From contig JBANAY010000003.1 of NCBI GenBank assembly GCA_037952775.1, forward strand, positions 27,032,001-27,096,000: a stretch of DNA of 64,000 bases. Reading direction: 5' to 3'. A model generated the notes under the pieces. It had not been told where the DNA came from. It did not search any database and was given only the letters and a program-made list of their open reading frames with translations. The translations under genes were made by a program, and so were the position numbers. The DNA comes from Clonostachys chloroleuca (Eukaryota; Ascomycota; Sordariomycetes; Hypocreales; Bionectriaceae). This document shows, in pieces, positions 44,018 through 55,100 of this stretch. The first letter of the stretch is position 1; every line of letters starts with the position of its first letter.

Positions 44018-45175
44018 TGGGAAGCTTCGTTGACCAGTCGCTAGCTGCGTGCTGGAAAAGACTTAGTGGGCAGACAGGACATGGGTTTCCAGACTTAGGG
44101 ATGTGATATATAAAGGGTAATTCCTTGCACTATCTTTCGCATATTACAGAAACAGGGAATGACCTTTTACTGAGTCATCCTGCAACCTCACTGGCTCTTC
44201 AAGGCTTATGGCAAGGTCATACTCCTTGCTAAGAAGAGGGGCAAGTACAAAAGTAGGATCACATTACTGGACTCCTACTTGCTGCCAGCTAAGAGAAGGT
44301 GGCAAGTGAATTTGGAGGAAGCTAGAAAGGCAAATCTGGATATATTGGAAATGAGAAGCCAGCTCAATGCTAAGAAGGCAAATATCCAAGCACTATCTCG
44401 TGACTTGACAGTCGTGCAGCAATCAGGCCAAGACGGGGGTCCGGTTCATGGAAATCCCGTATACTGTTGTTGGCATCTATGGGTCGGAATATGTTGCGCT
44501 TGAAAGCTTGTAATTATTTGACTTTAAACAGCGCCGGGTTAAGCTTTATGAGTCAGAGTCTTGGGAATAGTATTCTCGATTAGAAGCCTCCCAGTTTGCA
44601 TTAAGGGGTTTGTCTTATTATATGTACCATTAAAAGTGATCACGTCAAATCCCATGAGAAACGTGTGTTCCCTCAGTGTCGCAGAAGTAACCAGGCAACC
44701 TGGATCACCAGCGACCCGGTGAGTCAATGGGTGGCGAAGCCGGAATGAAGGCCTTGCCATATAAGACATGTGATGGTTGAGGAGCAAGTCGCTCAGCTGG
44801 ACTGGAGAGTACTGCTTGTTGCAGGACTCAGCATACTTTGCAGTCTTAAATACAGATACGGACCACCATTCCGGGGACGAAGCCCAATGGCAATGCAGTT
44901 CGAACCAACCTGCCACAATACTTTCGCTCTCACCTGGGGTCGTGCAGCTCTGATCCGCAACAGGTTGGAGGGGTATGTTGCTGTCACGACACATGTGGCC
45001 AAAATTAATTTTGATCGAGAATTATTGGAGGGGTGTGCGCGAAACATGTCGCTTGAGCAACTGCGCAGATCGGGACTTTCCAAGTGGCGGAGGGCTTTCA
45101 ACTCAGCTGCAATTACCGTGGCAAGAGGCATGGGTAGAGCCATAACTATCCTGCACGACCGCGGACTTAAGTTTC
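44018..45175. other. Possible exon remnants; no complete gene
   Basis: A plus-strand frame from about 44173 to 44503 reads as a basic, coiled-coil-like segment (LLAKKRGKYKSRITLLDS, NLEEARKANLDILEMRS) and looks coding but has no start or domain. The ORF 44770-45189 overlaps a 151-codon minus-strand ORF, and neither is recognisable. Confidence 0.35.
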
Positions 45176-45812
45176 ATGTCGTGGAATAAGATCTACTCGA
45201 TATTCCCTCTTGCAACAATCGTAACTCACAAACTCTATCCTCTGCGTCCGCTAGACGATCACCTAGGAGCTCACCTTGCCGAACTTTCTAAACAAGGTTG
45301 GACTAGTCGCGACATTATATGGCTAGATCTAGCCCGGCTCAAGGTGCAAAACATAGGCTCACGACGAGTTGGCGATCGACACATCTTGGCTATGCCACTT
45401 CATCCAGTACTGGAAGGGACGGGACAGACGCCAGATTACGTTTTAGAACATGCCGAATTTCACGTATTCGACCAGAGACTGCCTCTTCCACGGTCTACTT
45501 CTAAATTTCCCTCGAGATACTCTACAATTGTTCAGCGAAGAACTGACAATACGAGTACAGGAGTTGGCTTCGCCAGCTCTCTATTATCAATATACCACTG
45601 GTAATGGTCTGCTCGTTGAGGACTGGCGTCAATATGCCGAACAACACCTCAAACGCTGGACAATTGCTGAGCTATACAAAATCCCCTCATCGAGACGCCT
45701 ATTGAATCCTATAACATTTAACTCCCCATTTGGCTCGCTCCCATCCCGCCATGAACTGCCAGCAAGTTGGGACTACGCAGATGGCCAGATGGCGCAGTGG
45801 TACAGGCAGTGA
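45176..45812 (+). pseudogene. Remnant of an unidentified fungal gene
   Basis: One frame (to about 45470) reads LYPLRPLDDHLGAHLAELSK and QGWTSRDIIWLDLARLKVQ; a second frame carries on with LQLFSEELTIRVQELASPAL, YYQYTTGNGLLVEDWRQYAE and ASWDYADGQMAQWYRQ, ending at 45812. The shift lies near 45470-45500. Its last codons and 3' flank are duplicated at 26222-26500, where the frame ends slightly later because a TGG replaces the TGA. No function can be assigned. Confidence 0.5.
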
Positions 45813-46018
45813 GAAGAAGGAAGAAAATGATGGTGGCTCCGTCAGTGCTCCAGGAAATACTAGACTTCTAACGAGGCTCTTTCCAGCTAGGTGATAATCC
45901 GTTATTTATTAGGCTGATAGTTCAATTCTACCAATTCAAAGTTGCAGGGTGCCATGCCTGTAACAATCACGTCCTCGCGTGGGAGATTCCTCTTGCACTC
46001 GTTTGATATACTTGCCTG
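45749..46018. repeat. Partner of the 26222-26500 duplication
   Basis: See the partner entry. The homology stops at about 46018, shortly before the BTB gene's leader. Confidence 0.88.
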
Positions 46019-46209
46019 GAGAATCTAGACCATTAGCCCCACAAGTCTCAACGCAGTTCAGTCGAATAGCAGCCGTGCCACACGCTTATCAAGAAGCGAA
46101 CTATAAGATAAGGCGACCAACCGCCTGCAGCTGGAAGAATCGCCCGAGGCGGGGTAGCATCAACAGTGCTCCTCACCTTTTGCACATAGATCCATCCTTA
46201 AGCGTCACA

Positions 46210-47195
46210 ATGGCCTCTGCTACCCTCACTGAGGATGCTAATAAGAAAGATGCAAGCGTCGATATCGCTGTGAATGGTGATGTCGCGTTCATTGTTGGTC
46301 CAAGTTGCAGACGGCTTAGGGTCTATTCGCTCGTCCTCACGAATGCCTCTACGGTTTTCAATGCCATGTTGGGCCCTCAATTCAAAGAGGGCCACCAGCT
46401 GGCACAACCCGGCTTAACCGAGATTGAGCTTCCCGAAGAAACGCAGAAGCTATCGAAATCGTTTTTAACATCATCCATGGCCGCAACGATAGAGTTTCAG
46501 ACACGCTTGACCCTGGCGAGCTGCTTCAGGTAGCTATCATCATCGACAAGTACGATTGTCTTATTCCGCTCGCGTTTGCTATGAAGCTCTGGCTCAAATC
46601 CGTAAGCATCGCCGACCCGGTGCAGATGTGGACTTTAGCTATGGTGGGAGTGGTCTTACACAGAGAAGAGACGTTTGTAGAGGCAACATCTGCGCTCGTA
46701 CTGAATTACACCGTGACTTATCTTAGTCTGACAAACATGCATGGGGAATTGCCGGACCCGATGATACAGCTGAGAATTGCAGGTATGTCTATCCCGGTTC
46801 GGGGCTCACCAGGCTAGGTAACTAACCACATAAGGATATCTCTAGCAATGTTGGAGGACAGGCGCAGTAAACTGCGGATTAGATTATTTGAGGATATGCT
46901 TGCTGGGGATTGGCACTGTACCTGCCGTAATAAGAAAAGCGGACACAGACCAGACTGGCTCGCTGAATTCACACGCCGGGTCGGCAGTCTTAACCAGAGA
47001 CCAATCTCAAGCGTACTCGAATCGTTGCGTCAGGGAATTGACCCTAAATCTAATGAATGGGAATACATGAGCACAACTAATATGAATCATATCTTCCTAT
47101 CTATAGCGGCTAGTTGCGAGAATCACCACATGAATGAGGGTGGCCTCTGCTTGTGGTGTGCAATGACAGGAGGACCTCATGAAGGCCATAAATGA
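46210..47195 (+). pseudogene. BTB/POZ-domain protein with one frame break
   Basis: Fungal BTB proteins of this type have an N-terminal BTB fold (adaptor or dimerisation) and a variable C-terminus. From the ATG at 46210: VDIAVNGDVAFIVGP, YSLVLTNASTVFNAMLGPQF and KEGHQLAQPG match BTB strand A to helix A3. At about 46437 a base appears missing; downstream, AIEIVFNIIHGRNDRV and LLQVAIIIDKYDCLIPLAF continue in another frame. A 63-bp intron (46783-46845, GTATGT to CTAG) joins LRIA to AMLEDRRSKL, followed by a cysteine/histidine-bearing C-terminus (CTCRNKK and ENHHMNEGGLCLWC) to the stop at 47195. Only one base separates this from an intact gene. Confidence 0.8.
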
Positions 47196-48039
47196 ATGTG
47201 CCCAACAGAAATGAGTGTCTTGTCGCTGACCATGGTTCTGCAAAATGCACGAGAGCTTTTCATGCTTGAGTATATAGCGGCCTCAATAGCGTATAGATTG
47301 TTTCGTATTGCTCTATTTGAATTATCTTTAAATGGTAGTGATGCCGTCGAAAAGGCCACAAAGTATTGCCTGAGTGCAAATAGCTAAGCCTGCGCTGCGC
47401 GTCTCGCACGGTGTGCTCGCCTCAGTAGACCGTGTTCACTATCGCATGCTCCATCCTTATACTCACTAATTTTCGGAATGTCACGAAATCAGAACCGCGG
47501 GTGCTTCGGGGCCGGTCGACCCCCCAATACTATATGTATATTGGCAGGATCAGACCTAGGCTACCCGATGAAGGGAGGGCCAATAAACTGGCGGGTCGCC
47601 TCTGGCCAGGCTCCAGATTAGTTGTGCTTGTATTAATTTGCCTAACCTCACTGTACTTACAACTTGGTTGTTAGATTTCCGAATCGAGGAGCTGCAGCAG
47701 GGGATGCAGACTTTATAATAGGAACAAAGCGAAGGCTTCAATTCTGCATTGTTCTCTAGAAGCGCGTGCGGCTAGCGGCTTCTTAAGAAAAGAAAACAAC
47801 ATAAGTATAGGATAGATGCCGTATGCAGAACCTGAAATAACCATTGTAGTAGCCTTTGCCAAAGAAGAGCGGCTGATCAAGTGACCAATATGCTGAGTTT
47901 GCGCAAGATCAGTGTACCGGCAGAACGTAAATCCGAGACCCTTCACAGCCCGCGCCCTTCAACAACCCCGCATCTCGGCCAATGTTCACGGTCCACCTTT
48001 ACCCGTATCCTATTCCTTCGAAGCTCTAGTCACTCCACA
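47196..48039. other. Interval between the BTB and C2H2 genes
   Basis: Short overlapping ORFs only. The open frame upstream of 48040 is continuous with the C2H2 protein back to 47881 but carries no zinc-finger residues. Confidence 0.5.
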
Positions 48040-48793
48040 ATGGAATGCCCTGTTTGTGATCGTAAGTTCAGGACAGAAGGGAGCCTTAAGCAACACTGTC
48101 GAGACAGTCATCCGAAGACGTATTGTCTACGATGCGAGCGTCCTTTTGCGAACCGCGAATCTCTTCGACAGCATATCTCCTCATCGTCAAACCATCACAG
48201 ATGCGAACATTGTCCTCACAAACCTGATTTTGCGTCATCCACGGCACTAGAGAAGCATCAAGAAAACTCTCACGAGCTTTGCAAACCTTGCGATAGGTCC
48301 TTCAATACGCCAGAAAGCCTCGAACAACATGATATAGCTGTACATAATCTCTGCAAGGACTGCGGCAATTTTTTTGAAACTGAAAACAATCTCCAAAATG
48401 TTTGCGATCCTATAATCGCTGCGGTTTGCAGATCATATATTGACTTCCATGCAGCATCAGAGGACACATGCCGCGAAACTCATTCCATGCCCAGGATGCT
48501 CGAGAAGCTTCGACAAGGAGTCAGCGATGGTGTTACACCTTGAGGCTGGAACATGCTCATCTGGTACAACCGCCGCTATCGTCGATGATCTTGCCCACCA
48601 GTGTTATCAGTCTGGCCACTATATTTCGAATGATGGGGAATACGACTTCAGCTGTCCTGACTGTGAAACCCTTTTCGTCTGGATGAGTGGGCTTCTGCAG
48701 CATGCGGAAAGTAACGCTTGCGAGGTTAGTCTTTGTAAGGACTCACCGTTGGGCAAGTTTATGCATTTCCTACGGCTCCGTGTTCAATCTTGA
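48040..48793 (+). CDS. C2H2-type multi-zinc-finger protein
   Basis: Two exons (48040-48399, 48455-48793) joined across a 55-bp intron (GTTTGC donor, ATTGACT, GCAG) give 232 residues. The junction joins NNLQN to HQRTHAAKLIPCPGC, completing a finger. I see about six Cys2His2-like units: MECPVCDRKF..H, TYCLRCERPF..H, HRCEHCPHKP..H, ELCKPCDRSF..H, NLCKDCGNFFETENNLQNHQ..H and IPCPGCSRSFDKESAMVLHLE, then a later CPDC unit near the C-terminus. The start is set at the ATG just before the first finger; the upstream frame is also open. Probably a nucleic-acid-binding protein of a lineage-expanded fungal family. The target is unknown. Confidence 0.8.
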
Positions 48794-48852
48794 AAGGTTC
48801 ACTGCAAGTATGCAACCACAAGCCAGACACACATCCAGCCCACACGCAAGGA

Positions 48853-49040
48853 CAAGGAATAAAATCCTGAGGAAGATGGTTGGACGGGTGATAGCACGTT
48901 GTTTCACAGCTAGTCCCACATTCGTTAGTCTGGAGAGCTCAAAAAGGACAAGGAATAAATAAAATCCTGAGGAAGATGGTTGGACGGGTGATAGCACGTT
49001 GCACAGCAAGTCCCACATTCATTAGTCTAGAGAGCTCAAA
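48853..49040. repeat. Tandem duplication of about 95 bp
   Basis: Two adjacent copies begin GGACAAGGAATAAAATCCTG (the second with an extra AATA) and end at AGAGCTCAAA. Both contain GGTTGGACGGGTGATAGCAC. They lie between the C2H2 gene and the 3' end of the DUF3435 gene. Confidence 0.88.
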
Positions 49041-49124
49041 CATGCCTCTAGAATAGAATTGATCTAATTACTGTCTACATTTATCTCTAGTATACGACGG
49101 CCTTAGTATAGTTCTGTTGGGACA

Positions 49125-51770
49125 TCAATAAGCTTTTACCATTCGACGGCGTCTCGCTTTGCGCAGCCGCCTCTGTTCTACCTGATTTGACGTCCGTAGA
49201 GTGATGCCGTGCTGCTCCTGCACATGGCTTCTGAAGTGGTCTAAATGTTGAAAGTCAATATCTCTACACTTTGGGTGCTCACACTTGATCGCTTGCCCCT
49301 GTTTCTCGGCTAGCTCGCGTCTGACCAGATGCTGGTCGTCGAAATGGTCGTTCATGACAGTTGGACGGCAATATGTAAAGATGCGCTCTTCGCGAGACAG
49401 TCGCTCATCACCGAAACAATCAGGACACTGCGCAGCACCCAGGAGAAGGGGGAATGGATCGGGACTAGGCGCAACTTCGCCGTGCACCCCGGGCGACTCA
49501 GCTTTGATAGGCGGTTCGGGGCTGACCCTTAGCTGGACGCGATCTCGTTTGACCGTCTCTCTTTTGTCGCAGAGCGCTACCATCAAATCAATGGCCTCGA
49601 TCCTACACTGAAGGATCTGATCTTCATTCAGGTTATCGGGCTGGTGGCAGAGAATTTCTGCTAACCGAGCCCGTGTTGGTATGACGACATCGATGACTGG
49701 CTCCACATACTCCTCTTCCTCTTCTCCCCGTGCTTGCATCTCAATATCCCAAGTGGGCCGGTGATAAAAGTAATGTTCACGGTATGCTTTGACAACCTCC
49801 TTTTGACGCTGCGCACGCTTCAAGCGGATTTCATTCGTAAGCTTGCGGATTTTCTTCTCGTCCTGATGGCCCTCGATCTGGTAGTTCCCCTGTCTGAGTG
49901 TGGCACGTTGCTGTTCAAGCTTTTGGATGTTCGGATCTGGTGCCAAACCCGCCCATACTTCCTTGGGTACCATGTCGGAAGTCGCTCGAGGGTCGCGCGT
50001 AAGGCTGACGTGTGCGAACAGCCGGAATAGCTGCGTCTCCTTCTCTTCCTCGAGGAACGCATTCTGGATATCAAAGTTGGCGATCTCATTGAGATAAGCG
50101 TGGTGGAATGTCACAAATTGAGGATCGTGGCGCATCATTTGGTCACGGACAGTGTCTGGTGCATCTCCTGGAACAACAAGTCTAGTCAGCACTGTCTATG
50201 AGCTCTGGCTACCCATCCTGGGTGGGCAACAAGCATAATACGCACCATTAGCTGCATTGGCAGCACCCCTCCGAGCAAACCTGGGCGTCCACCTTCTCTC
50301 GTGCCCCGAATCGAGACTCTGTTGGCCGATATCATCTCTAAGCTTCGAATATAACATAGCGTCAGTGTGAGAGAGCGTGGCGCCATGGTACCGACGGAAT
50401 ATGGGAGTCTTCAGCTTAGAAGCCTTCCATCGGAGCGGAGTACATTCCTTGAACCGCGGTGGCTTCGACCTAAAGATGCTCTTCGCATCTTTCAAGCTTG
50501 CTGCATCAAAGGCATCATCATGTAGAGCAAGGGCGATAATGGTAGAGATAGCACAGAAGAGAATCTTTCTGGTAGGGGTGAAGTAGAAGATCGTCCTAAC
50601 AAAGCTATCAGCACACACAACGCTTGACTGTTTGGGCCAAAGGACGGACAGACGCACGGCTTGGGTTTCTTATCCGCCCCTTTGTGATGAATGAACTTGA
50701 CGGCCATAGCAGGCATACACCGTCCCGTGATCGGGTGCCGCACGATCAGCATCTGAATATCTTCATAGCAGAGGGCCTTTGGACGCCCACGCCCTACAGT
50801 CTCCTGGGAAAGAAGACTCTTGAGTTTAGAGTCTTTATCCATGAGAGGGCTATCATCTTCGTCGATGTCGTCGGCGTCGGAAGGGAGAGACTGGACAAAC
50901 TGGCTCCCAAAGAGCTTTTCGATGGACCCGTCTTTGGGTTTCTTTCGCTCGCCATCCACAAGCTCAGCAGGTCGTGCCCCGGTGTAGCATAGTAGCTGAT
51001 AACAGCCAGCCAGGTGGATGCGGTGCCGCTCACCGGGGAAAATGCTCGTATCGTATGCGATGTTGAACGTCAAAATAACGCGTAGGTTGTCCACATTGAG
51101 GACCGGCTTGCCGTCGATGTTGGGCGCTCGGTGGCCGAAACGAGGAGCCAAGACTTGGCGATAGTACTAGCTATCTATCAGCAGAGTTCATACAGTGCAT
51201 AGAACAGCAACTGGCTGCGCCCATACAATTAGAAGGAGTCCACCTACCTTGTATACTTCCTTGGCGTCATTCCGGTCCATGTACTGGCCAGTGACCGTTG
51301 TGTACAGCTGCTGAAACTGACGAATATACTCTTCGCCGGTGCCCCATGATGTGATTTTGGATCTTTCGCAGACATACAGGAAGAAGTCTTGTGTCGTTTC
51401 GAGCTTGAGATTCCGGATAGTTATCTTCCAGTCCCCAATTTTCATGTCGGTACAGTAACTGTGTGTTGGTCAGATCAGAAAATCAGAAGCCGACGAGATA
51501 AGATTAACAGAGCATTTCCACGTACCGTGACCATTTGTTAAATATCCCGCTCACATTGATTTCAGTTTCGGCAGAGTATTTAGGCTTGATGAAACGCACT
51601 TTGCCTAATTGTGCACGATGAACAGCATGCTGTTCAACTGAGAGTGTGGGCTTGTCGTTCGCGGCTCGTTTCTCTGCCTCGCGGGCGGCGAAGCTTTGAA
51701 GAAAGGTGGCGTGATCGTGCGGGCCATTCGCGGCTGCTGTCGAGGGCGCAGTGGTCGAGTTCGCTGCCAT
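49125..51770 (-). CDS. DUF3435 (tyrosine-recombinase-like) protein with C-terminal zinc fingers
   Basis: Five exons (51770-51526, 51458-51248, 51166-50658, 50595-50246, 50167-49125) give an intact 785-residue frame; introns of 67, 81, 62 and 78 bp all have canonical ends. DUF3435 (often mislabelled FluG-domain) includes the Starship captains. Seen: NVDNLRVILTFNIAYD; the first catalytic-type Arg in LCYTGARPAEL; the beta-hairpin Lys in AVKFIHHKGADKKPKP joined across intron 3 to TIFYFTPTRK; the second Arg box PRFARRGAANAANG joined across intron 4 to DAPDTVRDQMMRH; and an aromatic FVTFHHAYLNEI segment, the usual site of the nucleophile Tyr. The C-terminus has CPDCFGDER and CEHPKCRDIDFQHLDHFRSH, zinc-finger-like. 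It lies about 400 bp from the AT-rich boundary and is transcribed away from it. Confidence 0.9.
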
Positions 51771-52175
51771 TAGTCAAGGCGGTTGGTGGCTAAGAAACAA
51801 AAAGGGCGATGTGTGGGAGGGAGGGAAGAAGGGAGAGACGTAGGACATTGTTGGTATATATAGAGCCAAAGCAGCCCGCTACCACCAACATTCGTGGGAA
51901 GCGACAGGCCCGTTGAAGAGTCACAAAGAGACGAGAAACGGGACACAGGTTCGACGCCTATTTTAGCGAGAGGGGGTGGACGGATGAAAGACGTCAGCGC
52001 CCCTGGGATGTGCTTGGCACGTGCCATTTGTCGAAGCAGGGGCTTGCCAGGCACCAACAAGAAGTACAGAGTACCTTTCTCTTGACCCAAACCTCAAGTG
52101 TCCCCACACTGCAAGTGCCAGCTAAAATGGCGGCAAAAACCACCGGATTTGGCAGTGCCAGCAGCGCTTTCTCTG
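51771..52175. promoter_or_regulatory. Upstream region of the DUF3435 gene, up to the compositional boundary
   Basis: Normal-GC sequence, with a TATATATAGAG box at about 51856 on this strand. An imperfect inverted/direct repeat (CACTGCAAGTGCCAG and GGCAGTGCCAG) lies at 52109-52160, just before composition collapses to over 80% AT at about 52178. If this is a mobile-element end, it should fall here. Confidence 0.5.
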
Positions 52176-52177
52176 TT

Positions 52178-55100
52178 TAATGAGTAAATAAAAAAACTAA
52201 TAAACTATTAATATTATAATAAGTTTTAATTACTTTATAGAAATTTTTAAATAGATTTTTAATATTTAAAATAAGAAGTATAAAATAGAATATAAAATTA
52301 ATATATTTATTTAGAAAGAATTATATTTAATCTTTAGTACTTACTATCTCTAGTTACTAATTAAAACTAGATAGAATAAGAAATATACTATATCTTATTA
52401 CTTTAACTAATTTAAAAAAAATTTTAGAATAAACTCTATAAAAAAAATAAACTATTAAGTATTTATAAATATATAATTATAATTATAAAAATTAATAACT
52501 AATAGTACTAATAGTAAACTTATAAATAATAAATAATTTATTTTACTAATACTAGAAAACTATAATAATAATATATTATAATCTCTAGAATATATATAGA
52601 ACCTATAGAGTTAGAAGCTATAGAAAAATATAAATACTATAATTATAATAAAGTTAAATATATTTTATTATAATATTTAGAATCTAAAAAAAAAGAAAAA
52701 AAAAAGATTAGAAATCTACTAAAAATAATAAGAAATAATTAAAAGTAATTAGGAAAATTAATATTAAAGTTTTAGAACTAATATATAAAATTAATTAGAA
52801 AGGAATTTCTATAATTATTATAATTTCTAAATTTCCTCTAAAAAATATATCTATTTTTAAAGAAGTATTAGAACTTAAGGAATATATAAAACTTAATATA
52901 ATTAGAAAATAATAAGAGGAGATTTAATAGATCTTTTAAGAGTTTAAGAAAAAGCTTAAATAAAAAGAATTAATTCTAGAATTTAAACTATTTATTAAAT
53001 ATAAATATATATTTTATTATACTAATAGAGTTATTCTATAAAATACTACTAAGAAAGAATAATACTAATAGATAAGAATAGAAATTAAAGCTAAATATAA
53101 TAAACTCTATATATATTATTAAGAGAAAATATAGAAATAATATTTAGATATATTAGAAAAACTAGTTATTTTTAGAAATAATACTATTAATACTATATAG
53201 CTTAGTAATAGGATATATAAGATATTAATTTATATAGAGATAATATAGATATATAATTACTTTCTAGAATTATAGATAATCTATTATAATAACTAGTATT
53301 AAATATATTAAATAGAGAAAACTAAGAATAATTTCTTTTTATATTCTAATAGAAAAATATTTAATAAATATACTATAGAATAAATATAATAATTTATATA
53401 TTAATAATATAGTATAAAATAATATATTATCTTTAAAAAAAACTTTAAAAAATACCTTAAAGAATATATTTATAGTAAACTACTAATAGAATTATATTTT
53501 AAATTAAAATATAAAATCTATAAAAAAACTAAAATTAAACTATAGTATAAAAATAAGGATTTTAAAAACTAAATAATAGCTAAATATAATAACTAAATTA
53601 AGTAATATTATAATTAGAAATATAGAAATTATCTAGAAATTAAGAAGATAGTATTAGAACTAGCTAAATATAATAATAATAATATAAATCCTATTAAACT
53701 ATATCTTTAATAGTACTAGCTATAAAAAAAGGAAATAAGATAATATTATAAATAAAATATACTATTTCTAATAAATAATAAAGAAAGTAGTAATATAGAG
53801 AAATAAGAAATTATCTTTATTAATAAAAAGAAATAAAATAAAGCTTATTTTAATAATAGAATATTAATAATAATTAATAAATTAGATAATTAAAAAAGAA
53901 AGTTTATATAATATATTTCTAGCTATATAGATAAACTTAAAATATTTATAGATATTCTAAAATAGATACTTAAAAATAAAAAAGAATAAGAATAATTAAA
54001 ATAATAAATTTACTAGATAAAAAATAATATAAGTTATTTATAAAAGAGCTATAATATAATAAAATAATATTAAATTAGAAAACCTTAAAAGCTATTAAAG
54101 AAGAAAATTTAATTAATATTATTATAGATATTAAGATTAAAAGATATTAATATATAGTATAAATAGATTATAAAGTATTATATAATTATATCTTACTAGT
54201 AGTAATTAACTAACTTTATTTATTATAGAGAATAAAGAAGAAGTTCTATAATATTATAATTCTAAATAGAATATTATTTAAATATAATAATAGAATTATT
54301 AATTCTAAAACTAATTATCTTATAACTAAAATCTAAGGGAAAAAATTTAATATTATATATAACTTAGTACTATTAAATTCCTATAATATTATATTAGAAT
54401 TATTATAGTTATAAAATATAAACCTACTAATAGATTAGTTTACTAGTTATATAGAGTAAAAGAATATTCTTATAAATCTATATTAGAATTAATAGAAATT
54501 AAAATTTTATTAGATATTAGAAAAATATAATAATTTTTTAATAATTAGAAGTATTATTATAAAAAACTAATATAATAACTTAGAATAATAAGTAGATATA
54601 GTAATTATAATCTTAATAGTATTATAATCTAGTATATTAAAAAATCTATTCTATTAAGAATTATAATAAATAAAATAAATCTTAGACTAAATATAAAAAT
54701 TAGAATAATCTTTAGAAATAGATTTTATTAATTAGATATATATAATAAATTAATAAAATATAATTATAATATTAAGTTTAATCTATAATATAAATAAGCT
54801 AGAAAAGAATAATAATAGAAAAATAAAGAGAAATATCTTAAAAAGGGAAAACTAGATTATATTCTAAAGGAATATTAGAAATATAATAAGCTATTTAAAG
54901 AAACTCTAGAAATTAGATTATTATAATATAGCTAATAGGATTATAAAATCTTTATTATTAAAGAAGAAGAACTAGCTTTTTATAAACTCTATAACCTTAT
55001 AGAACCCTAGTTATAAATACTCTATAAATATATTAATAATATATTAGTAAAAGATAATATATAATTATTAATTTTATTTATAGAATACTCTATAATATTT

